DNA from: Parasponia andersonii
Taxonomy: Eukaryota; Streptophyta; Magnoliopsida; Rosales; Cannabaceae
Direction of reading: 5' to 3'
NCBI GenBank assembly: GCA_002914805.1
Contig: JXTB01000142.1
Span: 300,390 to 364,389 of the forward strand
Length of the DNA: 64,000 bases
Shown one piece after another: positions 1-12,199 of this stretch (positions within the stretch are counted from its first letter, which is position 1; each line of letters opens with the position of its first letter). The translations under genes were made by a program, and so were the position numbers. The notes below the pieces were generated by a model. The model did not search any database and was not told where the DNA came from. It saw only the letters and a list, made by a program, of their open reading frames with translations.

Positions 1-1342
1 TTTCCTTTGTTTATTGGAAAATGTAATATAAAACAATTTTTTTTCTTTATTGCTCGCAAGAAGCAAATTTGTTCCGCCAGACCAATATTATGCTAAGATG
101 TGAGTATACAATTTAAATAGAAAATAAAATATGCTCCATCATTAGCAATCATGGAAAAACTTGCCTTCTGAAAGTTTTCTAGGATATAGGCTGCTGTAAC
201 TGATGTTTGCCAAAGCTAACATGGGAATTAAGGCTTTTTTTTTTTCCCCTTTTGAAGTATGGCAATAGATAAGCCATGAACTAAAGAAAAAAAATTCATA
301 AAGTAGGAAATTCATAGTCGTAAACAAATTAAACATACTCTTAGTTCATTCTGTACACACATAATAAGAAAGCAGATTAAATTCTAGAATTAAAAAGAAG
401 TCCAAAATCCATGAAGTCTACTAGCCTAGAACTATAAGTCTATACAATATGGTAACTCAAACCTAAAGCCCTTAATAAAATAAGACTTCCTGAAAAACAG
501 AGAATAAACTTAGAAGAGATAAGCGCTGCAGACAGGGTGCTGGTGTATATCTGCCGTGTCTACTGAAGAAAAGAAGGGCTGGTGTATATCTACTGCATTC
601 CCTAGTATCTTTATGTGTCTGATGTAGGACATAAAGCCTGAATTAATTATGATTCTTATGTGTTTAGAAGTGTTAATTTCTTGAGAATTCTTAGTTATAT
701 TTTCTTCACATTATTTATTTTTATTTTGAATTTGTTTCATAGTTAATCTGGGATAGTTATCTTTTATTTGTTTTAAGTGTTTCAGTTTATCAGGATTACT
801 TAGTTTTATTTTGAAAATGTGAATTAGGACTCTCTAATGAGACCATTACTAATTAGTCGATGAATAAGTCCTTAGGTTTGTGATTTCACTAAAAGCATTC
901 ATTAATTAATTGTCTGAAGGTTGTTCAATATTTATTAGCTCTCTAAACTTCTAAAAAAGAGTATAGACTTCTGCTTCTTCTCTGCTACATTAGTGTCACT
1001 GCATTGCTTTGGGTTTGGGCAGAGTGTTCACTGTCAATTTGTTATTATTCGTCTCCTAGGATTTTCCCTTCTTGAAGAATTTATGGAAGAAAATTAAAAC
1101 CCTCAATTTTCCTTGGAAAATTTTTTTGGTTCCCAACTATTGTCCAAAGAAAGCTTATCAAGTCCTGAGTGCCTGTAACTTAAGTGACAGAGATGCATGA
1201 TTACTGGAAAAGTAGAAACAATACTGGATATAATTTGCTCAGTGTGAGCAAATCCAAAATCTTTGTAAATAGAGCCAATTATTAGTTCCCAACCAAAAAT
1301 GTATTTTCGAATCTAATGTATTTTCTTCTTGTGGACTCTCAG
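1..1342 (+). other. NSE1 intron (5' end outside window)
   Basis: This AT-rich stretch has no reading frame resembling NSE1 and ends in a pyrimidine-rich tract and AG at 1341-1342 just before the first recognisable exon. I read it as the 3' part of an intron longer than 1.3 kb. A short imperfect direct repeat (ctggtgtatatct) occurs near 540 and 579. Nothing else is supported. Confidence 0.6.
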
Positions 1343-3247
1343 ATAGAGGAAATTGTGCAAAATGCCACAGCTCACGGTAGCATATCCAACATTGATGCTC
1401 TGAATCTGCGATGGGAGAATCAGGTTTCCTTACCAATGGTTCATTTTTCTTGTAGAATTTTGCTTGTTAAGGAAGACAACTTTTCTGTAAGGACTAACTA
1501 GAGGTTATATTACCAATTAGTTCCCATTGATGCGTATGTTTGCATTCTGGTGACATGCAACATATTGCAGTTTAGCTATTAAATAACATACAGAAATTTA
1601 TAGGTCTAATTTGTGCGAAAATACTCGAGTTTCAGTCATCAGCAGGTGTATCCTACACATGGTTTGGATCTTTTCCAAAGGGAATTAGGTACTTGGAAAG
1701 GGGGAGGAAAGAAATTATAAAATTCTGTATACTTGGCAATATGTTGAGCAATATCGTTAGAAAGAAATAGGAGATTTTTAAGATATTCAAACATGATTTT
1801 GATTATCAATGGGAAAGAGTCAAGTTTTGGGTGGCTTTATGGGTAGTAGATACAAAAGACATCAAAAGTCTTTTGTTTGCGCCTTGCAGGTTCACTAAGG
1901 GATAGGAATTCCTTTTTGTAATCTTTTGCAATTTTTTGGGGACATCTTGTCTCTAGTTTATGTACTTCTTTGTATCAGTAACCCTTAATAGAAGTCCTGG
2001 TTCTTAAAAAAAAAATGTTTGGTATGAGAATATGCTTGATGATTAGAATAAGGTCATAGCAGTTGGACAATGCTCTCAAATCAGTCAAGTAATGGAAATT
2101 GACAGGTGTCCGGTCTGTTGTTTTGTCTACTTTTTGTGACAACTACATACATGAATATCATGCCTACGTATACAATTTTCTTTTGGAATTTCATTTGCTA
2201 GTATGGTACATTCTCATTGGTAAAACTAATTCATTCATTACATGCAATCTTTGTTTGTTAATTCTTGTCGTTTATCTTTAGGTACTTACTGGGACAGGTT
2301 CACAATCACAAGATGGTCATTACCCTGCATTAAGGAATTTCACGATGACTCAAAAGGACAAAACTCTTCAAGAACTTCTCCACGACAAGTGGCTTAATCG
2401 TACCCCAGATGGCAACATTGGACTTGGAATCAGATCTTTCCTTGATCTGCGTAGTTGGTTCCGCAATAATGAGGTTCCTTCATGTGAAATTTGCAATGAA
2501 GCTGGAGTGAAGGTTGTACCTTTGCGTTTCTTTGCTGTGAAGTGGGCAATGGATAATCTATCGTCTGTTATAGTGTTCTTCCTTTACCTTCAGTTTATTG
2601 ATTAGTGTTGTAGGTTTCACTCGATTATAATTTATATTATCTGAAATATGCTCTGCGGTTGGTTTGCCTTTTTTGAACTACTTCATTATTGTCCATTATC
2701 ATCCTTACTTCTACTGGTCATGAAGATAATCTTACAAGTAGGGAGAAATATAAGCGTGAGCATTGGTTGTGCTGTAAAACGTCAAGTGAAGTGGTTGAGT
2801 GATTCTTTCCATAGTTTGCAGGTGCTTTTGAGTCTAACACTTCACTCAACTGCTTTTGACAGGCGGAGTTGTGCCAGAATGAAGCTTGTAGTGTTCGAAT
2901 ACATCAGTACTGTTTGAAGAAAATGTTTTCTCAGCACAAGGTATTACTCTTGATGCACGTTTCAATTGGTAAACATTCTAAAAACTGTACCTCATGAATT
3001 GCTTAAATTTCAGGGTGCAAGAGTTTGTGCTCGTTGTGGCATACCATGGCAACATAAAGGACCCAAAGCTGAAGCTATTGAGGAAGATGACGAGCCAACT
3101 GTTACTGTGACATTTCATAGCCAGCCACCTCCAGGACCCAAGAGAAAGAAGCTAAAAGCCAATGATGCAGTTGAATCTAGCGCCTCTCAACCTGCACTCC
3201 CCAGTTTGAACCTAAGAAGAGTTACTCGAAGTTCTTCCCGTTCCTGA
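1343..3247 (+). CDS. NSE1: NSE1, RING-like subunit of the SMC5/6 complex (3' part, 4 exons)
   Basis: Nse1 pairs with Nse3 and Nse4 in the nuclear SMC5/6 complex, which acts in DNA repair and chromosome segregation; its C-terminal RING-like domain supports ubiquitin-ligase activity with Nse3. Exons that join in frame, all in phase 0: 1343-1423, 2282-2512, 2863-2940, 3014-3247 (stop at 3245-3247), giving 207 residues. All junctions are GT/AG. The protein reads IEEIVQNA, then GIRSFLDLRSWF, then the zinc ligands SCEIC, ELC, EAC, a His in RIHQYC, and VCARC followed by a basic, Ser-rich tail. This CxxC...CxxxxC...HxxC...CxxC layout fits the Nse1 C4HC3 finger. Family members are about 300-320 residues, so roughly the first 100 are encoded before the window; I found no further exon in 1-1342. 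The tail ends in a basic KRKK patch. Identification is confident; the boundaries are inferred by hand. Confidence 0.9.
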
Positions 3248-3468
3248 TTAATTTAAGTCTCCTAGACTGTATATTTTGGTTGAAATGTGCATACATTTCT
3301 TGTTAAAAGTGATATTAGAGTTACTAAATTTGTTTTAGTTTTTTTGATATTAACTAAAAGGTACATCAGCCGTAATGTCACTTAAGATGATATCAAGAAT
3401 TTGTTATACAAATTTGATGGCCGTGGTTCTCTTTCTTGTACATACACAACCTTGTGGAACTTGGTAGG

Positions 3469-3556
3469 GATCTAAGGGTGCATGCAGTACAAGCTGCACA
3501 ACACTGGTTTTGGATCTAAGGTTGCATGCAGCACAAGCTGCACAACACTGGTTTTG
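3469..3556. repeat. Two-copy 44-bp tandem repeat downstream of NSE1
   Basis: Two adjacent copies of a 44-bp unit beginning gatctaagg and ending actggttttg differ at only two positions. They lie about 220 bp past the NSE1 stop codon, in or just beyond the 3' UTR. The near identity indicates a recent local duplication. Confidence 0.9.
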
Positions 3557-4159
3557 GTATGTTCTGTGTATGATTACCAAAATTGAAACCAAATGCTAGA
3601 ATATTATTTAGAATTCCTTGTGATCTTTCTGTGCATCAAGATTGGAATTGAAAATAATGTCTTTCTCAAAACTTGTGAATGTCCATTTATGTGAGGCTCT
3701 AATTTATCTAATGTACCTCTGAAATTATCTGAACGTGAATTTATTGAAAAAGGTGAGTGTTCATTTTCAAACAATTTTGGAAAAAGAGAACCTTTCATTG
3801 CCATTAGCAATAGATTGTTTACTACATCAAGATTGTTTCTTATTAGTTACAATTGTGCGGTAAGATAATTTTTTTTAAGTCACTAAAGCGTAGATATTTT
3901 TTTTTTAAAAAGGAAATTGTAAATGAATTTTAAAGGTAAAGAATTAAAAAAATGTTCTATATCACCAATAATGATCATTTGGACATGTGGTGGCCTGCAA
4001 TCTGCATGCATGAGATCCAGTTGGCTGTACTCTTCACTACGAACATTACCAGAGTTGATATACTGACTTTTGGCATTGCGTTTTTGTAAAAGAAATTATA
4101 GAAATGCTCCTATGTTCTGTGAAAATATATTTTTTTGATAAAAAAAATCTCTACTGGAC

Positions 4160-4190
<31 letters not shown>

Positions 4191-6949
4191 AAGGCTATTC
4201 AAAATTTTGTAATTTTTTTTTTTTTCTAATGTCAAAATGCATACATGTTATAACACGAGTCCAAGGCCGGTGGGTTGGTCCTCCCTTTTTCAAAACCTAA
4301 TCATGTTGATGTCTAATTATGATACCAAAACTTACTAGCTGGGCACAGCCAAAGGGAAAAAGAATCATACGTGTTGTAAATACCATTATCACTAGTGAAA
4401 TAGTCAATTTAGGTAAAATATTTTGACAATGAATTTAGAGCTTCAAATTGGGAAAAGAAAAATTTCTGTCTATAACCGATTTTTGTAAATAATAATAATA
4501 AACCATGAATATCTCCGTTTTTTTCTTTTCTTTTCTTTTCTTTTCAAAATTTTTTTTTTTTTTTGGAAAGAAAAACTAGTACTAGCTCTTCTGCCAACAA
4601 AGGAAATAGAAAATGTCAGTACTGGCTAGGAGGCATAACGTACGTAAAGACACATGGTAATAATAATGAAAAGCTGTGTGGATTCACTTTCAGATTTGCT
4701 TAGATTTTACTCACATGCATTACATTATTGTTTTACTTTATTGTCCTTCATTCTTACTTACTTAGCCCCACTCTCATTGTTATTATTTTTGTTTTCAAAT
4801 TAATGCATTATGTTATAGTTTTGTGTATAATCTAATGGTCAAATCTGTTCCTTTCAATTCCTAATTTTCACCTCTTTCCAGCCTCGATCATGCCAATCTA
4901 CTCTCTATGCTTCTGCTTTTTATATGATTTTACTATTACAATTGTCTTTTAGCAAAAAGGGAAAATCCCAAACACTTTAAAGTCAAAGAAAAAAGGAGTT
5001 ATTTATGATGACTTTTCTTTAGTTTTTATGTTAATCTGGCTTATTATGATGAGGATCCAAGATTTGTTTTAAAAACACATCCTAAAAACGAATTATGGAG
5101 GACAAAAACTAAGGCCTTAAAAAAAATTGGGTATTTTAGAAGAAATGGGATCTTATGTGATTGTTTTAGAATTCAAATGCAGACTAAATATTGTTTTGAT
5201 ATCAGATATTTAAGTGAGTAAATCCTAATTAAGTAACCATCAAATTACCTAGTCAATAGGTGACATCATCTCGTAAGTGATTCATATTAGTTCACCGTAA
5301 CCAAAACATCAAAATATACATAATTGTCAATTTTTTTTTCACTTCCGTAAATTCCACGTACTTTTGTCGTTGGGTCTTGGGTATACCGTATACATTATAA
5401 ATTTGCATTGTTGAATAAAACAGTATAAATTATGGTCAACACTAAGTCCATAAATCTAATAAAAATTAACTAAAATTTATCGTTCATAAACGTTACTACA
5501 CATCTCAGGGGAATATATATATATATATATATAGGATGATTATCCATAAAAGTAAGGTTTCCTTTTTATCCTTGCCGTACCGTAAAACTTCTCCTTATTT
5601 TAATTTTTCGACCTAACCGCTGGATGGGAATGTCTTTGCACTACTAGAAAATATACAAATTTTGTTTTTTTGAGGGATAAAAATACACAAGATTTACGAA
5701 AAAGATGTTTACATAAAATATGAAGGTTAAAACTGATTGATGGGAAACTATGCCATGATTTTAAAATATTACATGGCTCTGGTACAATCTTACAAAAGAT
5801 AATATTTCTTCCAAATGTAATAGAGACGATTTAAATATTATTACCAATGTAATTAATTAAATTACACAGCGGGAACAGTATTATTTGTTATTATTATAAA
5901 AACATACATAGACATAGTACCTAGTACTGAAACAACCAATTCAACAACATCAATTAAAAATAGCTTTTAAAATAATGGGAAAAAATTATTAAAAGCGAAA
6001 TTTATTTAAATAATTGTTGGAATCTAGTCATGAACTAGAACCTTAAACTTTAGTTTATCTCTAAGGATTAGAGCCAGGGCCCAGGGGGCAGCTGTAAAGT
6101 TGTTATTTATTTTATTTTTAATGGGTTGTCAAAAAAGAATATTTTAAAATATTGAAATTAACATCTGGTCACGAATTTTCTCTCTAATTTAAAGTTACCA
6201 TGAAAGTGAAAATTTTCTAATTTATTTGGGGGGAATAGAAAGTAGAAAGGAATCTACATTTAATTAGTTGTTGATAGTTAAAAAAAATAACTTTCCAATG
6301 TCATCTTAGGCAAACCAATTAATACGTTAATTAAAAGTTAGGACTAAAGGGACAGCCAATTAAAGTCCTTTGTCCAAAAGCAGCTCCATTATTTTTTTTT
6401 TTTCCTTATTTGTTTATTAATTAACATATACACTTGTCGTTCGTTTACTTCCAACTAAACCGACACGAAACTCACTTTTGGTTTGGATCTCTTTAGATCA
6501 AACCTTAAAAAATTATGCTTTTTTTTATAACGAACGCTCGAAGTCCCCAAGCTTAAACTATTGAGAAGTCTTTTATGATTTTTTTTTTTGTGTTTTTTTT
6601 TTCTTTTAAAACTGAAGTATTGCTTTCAGACATTTTGGTTCACTGAGCATGAAGTAGAAAAATCAAAGAGTGAACAAGATTACAACTTTTCTTTAATCAA
6701 ATTCAGATAACAAGAGCCAACTAAATCAAATTACATTACCTTTTTTGTTTTAATGAAAATCATTTGGTTTTTTTAGTTGCATTTTTCATTCATTATTCAA
6801 AAAACATAAAATAACCTAGCGTATTGGAAGTAAAAATTAATAGGACATGTAGGACTATTGGACATAATTAAAAGTATTTAATAAAAGCATTCCCTAAAAT
6901 GAAAAATACCTTTTTGAAAATTTGAGATACATGAATATATATATATAAA
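3557..6949. other. Intergenic DNA, no gene seen
   Basis: This stretch between NSE1 and a retrotransposon is AT-rich and has stop codons in every frame. It holds a pure C run followed directly by an A run at about 4159-4192, a TTTTC microsatellite near 4523-4545, several poly-T tracts and a short (AT)n at 5514-5532. I see no coding exon, RNA gene or recognisable transposon domain here. Confidence 0.6.
4159..4192. repeat. Homopolymer junction poly-C/poly-A
   Basis: A run of about 22 C is followed immediately by about 12 A. Long pure C tracts are rare in AT-rich plant intergenic DNA and are prone to slippage and sequencing error, so the length is uncertain. Confidence 0.85.
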
Positions 6950-8240
6950 ATTCTGCTGATGTTGTAAAACACATGTTGCAATAGATTTACATGATCACTC
7001 ACAGCCAATTTATATCGGCTGAAAATCTATTTTTGGAAATTTTTTATTTTTACATTCTTTAGCCTAATTTTCCTTACTAAACGTTTTTAGAAGGATAATA
7101 TGGATTATTACTTATAGATTTTCGTGACTAAATTGGACCTAATTGATTGACATATTTTATCTCAATTTATTTTTGATTAAATTTCTATTTTTAGCTTTAT
7201 TCTTTCTCATTGTTATCTTAAATCTTGATTAATGATTATTGACAGGTGTATTAAAAGAATCATGGTAATATTTCATCCATTATGGTGCATATTACGTTCT
7301 CATTAACTTAATGTAATTAATTTTATGAGCTGTTAGGATTTTCTGATGAAATCTGTTACAACAGATTTTACTGTTTATAGAAAGTTTTCTTATTTAGTTT
7401 TGATTCACTTTAATTAATTGTGAAATCAATCATTGCCTTTAAAGGAAAGTTTTTGCAGGTAAATAAGAGTGATTTCAGTTGATTAATAAGAGCCAAAATT
7501 GTGGAGAACTTCTCTCAATGCACCTGGATATTTTTTAGGAACAATTCATGAAAATTGTTACAATAGATTTTTGACTGTTCAAATAAGAAATGAAAACAAA
7601 TTTTGTGACAAATCATTCCTTTCTTATTTTCAACCGATTTACACTAAGAGAGCACAAGATTGGGGCTACAACTTCATCTACGAAAGCTCACCAAGTCCAA
7701 GGGATTCATATGTACTTTATTTGAGAGAAAATATTCTTTAAGAGAGCTTTTATATAAAGCATAGAGTTTGTTTTATTGTCATTGTGAGACTTAGAGAGCT
7801 TTAAGGTTTTCTAGGTACTTTATTTGAGTATTTTTGTTCTTCACAGGGGGGAGGGAGGAAAGAATATTTCATTTTTAGGACAAGACATATTCATACTAGT
7901 GAAGGGAGTTCACGTGCAAAGGATCAACAAGATAAGTGGACTCGCTAAACAATATTGGTAGAGTTATTATAACACATTGCGGTAATTGAAAAAAGGGAGT
8001 CTTTTATTACATTAGTCAATTGGTGTTTATAATGTTGTTATCTTACTAATTTGTTTAATCTTTAGGCATGGCCTTATGGAGTAAGAAATGTCCGAACCAC
8101 ATTAAAAATATCTTGTGTTCATCTCTTTATTTTTTGTTTTCTGTTGCAAAATTTGCACTCATTATTACAACACATTTTATCCACATGTTACAACATAATT
8201 AATTATTAATTTTATCAATTAATTAATTATTTGGTTGCAA
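6950..8240 (+). repeat. 5' LTR, truncated at its left end
   Basis: It matches 9829-11080 along its length with many substitutions and small indels. Similarity begins at ctgctgatgttgtaaaac; the preceding bases are an unrelated (AT)-rich stretch, whereas the 3' LTR has another 100 bp there. The right end lies in TTAATTA-rich DNA around 8195-8240 and cannot be fixed to the base. An 80-codon open frame at 7499-7741 falls wholly inside this LTR and is not a gene. Confidence 0.75.
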
Positions 8241-8297
8241 TAACATTTTATCCACAAGTGCCAGTGATGGGTCTTCTCTAGAAGTTGTTGCAACAGA

Positions 8298-8960
8298 AAC
8301 ATCAACTGGGTATGACATTTCTCTTGCACACTCATCTATGTTTTATATTGCTAAAAGTGAGGAATACATGGACAAATATGAAAGAAGAGGATTTATAGAT
8401 GAGAGAAACTTTAACTTGGATTCTTTTAAGGCACTAGGAATTGTGAAAATTGTGAAAGAAAGAAAGTGGATAAAAATAGTTTCCAAAATTGAGGGTTATA
8501 TTCCTAGAATCATACAAGAGGTTTATTACAATATTCAGAGGAGATGGCTGATCCTGAGAGTCCATTTTATCAAAAAATCTTTCTTCGAGGCATGTCTATG
8601 ATTTCAATTATCAAGTTATAATTAACTATCTTGATATACCCATTGTTGAAACTGATGAGTATGAGAAAGAATATGAAGGTAGCTTCAGAACTTTTGGGGG
8701 ATCTTATTGAAAGGCCTTCTCATTCAAGTACTCTTACATCAACTGATTTGACTTATAAGTACTCTGGCCTACACAAGATGACAATTCACAACTGGTGGCC
8801 AATAGTTCATCTTCCTACAGTGGCAAGGAACTTTGCACTTTCTGTTTGATATAGGCACAAGAATTGATGTCAATTTGCTCCTCAAAAGTAACACCCTTTG
8901 CAGCTATTGATAAAATTCTTTTCTCCAAGACCCAAATCAGTCAATTATTGTTTGAAGGAA
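8298..8960 (+). pseudogene. Degenerate plant transposon protein (PF20167-like)
   Basis: The translated pieces read SEEYMDKYERRGFIDERNF, then GIVKIVKERKWIKIV, then IPRIIQEVYYNI, and in a shifted frame DLTYKYSGLHKMTIHNWWP followed by TRIDVNLLLKS. This matches my recollection of the 'putative plant transposon protein' family: a Y...R.I..ER.F motif, an R.W segment, V.EFY, then a helical block ending near a [GT]...VD motif. The frame is broken by stops and shifts, so no product is expected. The family occurs within non-autonomous LTR elements, consistent with the LTRs on both sides. Biochemical role unknown. Confidence 0.6.
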
Positions 8961-9728
8961 AAAGAAGTGATTGAACCTGTTGCAACTCCATTACCCTTCA
9001 AATCTATCACAAAAAGGACTTCTGGCAAGAGATCTATTGTAACGACTTCAACACTAGTTGCAATAGCTTATTCATCCCATTCGTAGGTTGCTACTTCTAC
9101 AGTTTGGATGCTTTGAAAGCTGTCAGGCCCTACAATACGAAAGAATGGAAGTTATGTAGAAAATGCAGTTTGACATCTTGGCAAATCTAATTGTTCTTGC
9201 AGGTTCTTATATAGCAGCCATTATTCCTGCTAGCTCTTCTCAGCCTGTTGCCCATGTTTCCCCTGCTATTGCAATAGATCCTGACTAGCCACAATCGAAG
9301 AAATACAAGAGGAGCTTGACCTAATTTGCTAATTGTAGGATCTTGGACAATGAAATTTTTTTCTTTTCTAAATTTTATTTTAGTTTGTAAAGATTTCAAG
9401 TCTTAGTTTGTTTGAGTTTGGGTCTTTCAGGTTATTTTGTTATTTTCTTCAAACTTTGGATCTCTCTTGATAAAAAGGGAGAGATATCAAGAATGTTTGG
9501 ATAAAACAAAAACTATTAGTTGGTTATATTTTTCAAGGGGAGTTTTATTTCTTATGCTTTTTCTTTTATTCTCATATTTCTTGGTATGCAATTGTATTTG
9601 ATAGGGGGAACATTTTTGTTTGAATATGCATTTGAAATTAATCATGTGTTTTTGCAGGTTGTTTTTGAATTTGAATTATGTTTCAGTTTTGTGGTTGATT
9701 TTGCCAAGTAGATACCAAAAAGGGAGAT

Positions 9729-11080
9729 TGTTAGGTTTACGATGTTGACCTATATTGGCAAAAAAATTGAAAAAAATAATAAACTCAAGTTGTTGTAAGA
9801 AAAATCAACAAGTTATTACAACAGATCTGCTGATATTGTAAAACATTTGTTACAACAGATTTATAGAGTCAATCACAACGAATTTGTGCTGACCAAAAAT
9901 TCATTTTTGGAAACTTTTTGTTCTTGCATCCTTTGACCTAATTTTCTTTACTAAATATTTTTAGAAAGATAATATGGATTGCCAATAGATTTTCGTGACT
10001 AAACTGGACCTAATTAATTGAGATATTTTATCTCAATTTACCTTTGATTAAGTTTCTATTTTTAGCTTTATTCTTGCTCATTATTATCTCAAATCTTAGT
10101 TAATGATTATTGACGGGTGTATTTGCAGAATTATGGTGATATTTCATTCATTATGATGCATATTACGTTCTCATTAAATTAAATTAATTAATTTTATAAG
10201 CTGCTAGGATTTTCTGATGAAATCTGTTGCAACAGATTTTACTGTTTTTGGAAAGTTTTGTTATTTGATTTTGATTGACTCTAATTAATTGTGAAATCAA
10301 TCATTGCCTTTAAAGGAAAGTATTTGCAGGTAAATAAGAGTGATTTCAGTTGATTAAGAAGAGCCAAAATTGTGGAGAACTTCTTTTAATACATCTGGAT
10401 ATTTTTTAGGGACAATTCATAAATGTTGTTATAATAGATGTCTGACTGTCCAAATAAGGAATGATAACATATTTTGTGGCAAATTATTCCTTTCTTATTT
10501 TCAGCCTATTCACACTCAGAGAGCACGAGATTGAGGCTGGAAATTCATCTATAAAAGCTTACCAAGTCCAAAGGATTTGTATACACTTCATTTAAGAGAA
10601 GATACTCTTTGAGAGAGTTTTTGTGTAAGGCATAGAGTTTGTTTTATCCCCATTGTAAGACTTAGAGAGCTTTAGAGTTTTCTAGTTACTTTATCTAAGT
10701 GCTTTTGTTCTTCGGAAAGAAGAACATTTCATCTTCAGGAGGAGACATAACTGGACGAGTGAAGGAAGTTCACGTACGAAGGATTAACAAGATGAGAGGA
10801 CTCGCTAAACAATATTGGTAGAGTTGTTACAATACATTGCGGCAATTGAAAAGAGAAAGTATTTTATTGCATTAGTCAATTAGTATTTGTAATCTTCATA
10901 CTTTACTAATTTGTTTAATCTCTAGGGTGACCCCATAGAGTAGGAGAGATTTGAACTGCGTAAAAAACGTCTTGTGTTCATCTTTTTATTTTTTGTTTTC
11001 TGTTGCAAAATATGCACTCATTGTTGCAATATATTTTATCTGTATGTTACAACATAATTAATTAATTAATTATTTGGTAA
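9729..11080 (+). repeat. 3' LTR
   Basis: It begins TGTTAGGTTTACG right after the purine tract at 9721-9728, and matches the 5' LTR from 9829 on. The similarity ends near attatttgg at about 11080. The candidate terminus TGTT...AACA (ending near 11052) would give matching inverted ends, so the true end may be slightly earlier. No target-site duplication can be tested because the 5' end is lost. Confidence 0.75.
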
Positions 11081-11299
11081 TATTTAACAAAACAGATCTT
11101 TCAATAATGTTAAAAATAAAAATAAATTATGAAAATAAAAATAAACTAAGTCAACAATTAATGAGCATGGCATGATTTATTTTCATTCAAACTTTCTATT
11201 TTTTATGCACGACTTTCAACTTAAGGTAACAAGTAACAACCTGAACTTTTTTTTTTTTGAAAACTTTTCAAAGGGAACTTGAACAACAACTTCTTATTC

Positions 11300-11412
11300 T
11301 TTTTTTTTTTAAATAAAATTTATACATAAATAACCTAACTAGAATTTGAACCCACCCGCCCTCTACACACTCACATATACTCTCGAAAATTCTAGACCAA
11401 TTGAGCTAATAT
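11300..11412 (-). mobile_element. tRNA-derived SINE fragment
   Basis: Read on the minus strand, it has an A-box-like tagctcaattggtctag (11391-11407), a B-box-like gggttcaaattctag about 40 bases on (near 11341-11355), and a tail that ends in an A run (T run on the plus strand, 11301-11311). The same box spacing and motifs occur in the better SINE at 57818-57977. No clear target-site duplication is visible, so this is probably an old or truncated copy. Confidence 0.5.
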
Positions 11413-12160
11413 CAGATGACAATTATCTATGTTAGATTAATTACGTAGGTTTTTTTTTCTTCGAGAATTTCTAGTCATGTTGAAGTTAGTATGTTGCTTA
11501 AAATGACACCTTTTTTTTGCTTAACTACAAAAAAAAAAAACCATAAAACATAAATTTATTGTATAATACATCCTAAATCTTGATTTGTACAAAATATTAC
11601 AATTAATTGTTCATAAATAAGGTAATTGATGCTATTTATTTTATATGTTATTCTCAACAGATTTTAAGTATTTAGAATTGGATTTCGTATTTAATGAGAG
11701 GATTTTTAATCAATTTATAGGGTAAATATTTGATGAGATTTAAATGTCCAATTATAATTTTACAAAAGTCAAAACTTATGTTTATTCTAGAAAGATTTAT
11801 TTTCATTTCAATTAACCTTATTTTCTATATAGAGATTTTAATTCTACGAATTTAAGTTTAAATGACACCATTAGGAAAATGATTTATTCTTTTTAAATTT
11901 ATAAAAACGAACGTTATATAAAGACAGACAAAATTATTTGTCTCGAAAATTAATTAATTACTTTATACTTCGAGAGAGAGGGGAAAAATAACTAAGAAAG
12001 CGCGTAGAGGCCACGCAGGCATGGAGAAGTTGAGGAAGAAGTGGGGTCCGCAGTCCACGAAGTGATGTCTGCGTTTCTCTATCTGCCTTTTTTGCATGGA
12101 TTCTCACCCATTTCTTATTCTTTTTTTTTTTTCTTAAAAAAAAATATTTTAATCTCCCTC
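11413..12160. other. Intergenic DNA upstream of the DUF632 gene
   Basis: AT-rich DNA without coding potential. Composition changes around 11970-12080, where a more GC-rich block (ggccacgcaggcatgg, gtggggtccgcagtccac) lies upstream of the likely leader exon; this is where promoter elements would be expected, but I cannot identify a definite TATA box. Confidence 0.4.
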
Positions 12161-12199
12161 TGTAAATTAATAAATAAAAAATAAAAGAAAAAGTTGGAA

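Larger units (their letters stand above)
6950..11080 (+). mobile_element. Non-autonomous LTR retrotransposon, degenerate
   Basis: Two long direct repeats of about 1.3 kb, at about 6950-8240 and 9729-11080, bracket a 1.5-kb internal region. They share extensive runs, for example gatttcagttgatta and the ending tgttacaacataattaatt. The 3' repeat starts TGTTAGG directly after a purine-rich tract (agggagat) that fits a polypurine tract. The internal region has no gag, protease, integrase or RT; it holds only a degenerate 'putative plant transposon protein' type frame. The 5' LTR lacks about the first 100 bp of its partner. Visible divergence between LTRs and broken frames indicate an old insertion. 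Superfamily is not assignable; a LARD-like derivative is most likely. Confidence 0.8.

Noticed and set aside
7499..7741. Small plus-strand frame (80 codons)
   Set aside because: It lies wholly within the 5' LTR and its partner in the 3' LTR is broken, so it is not conserved as a gene.
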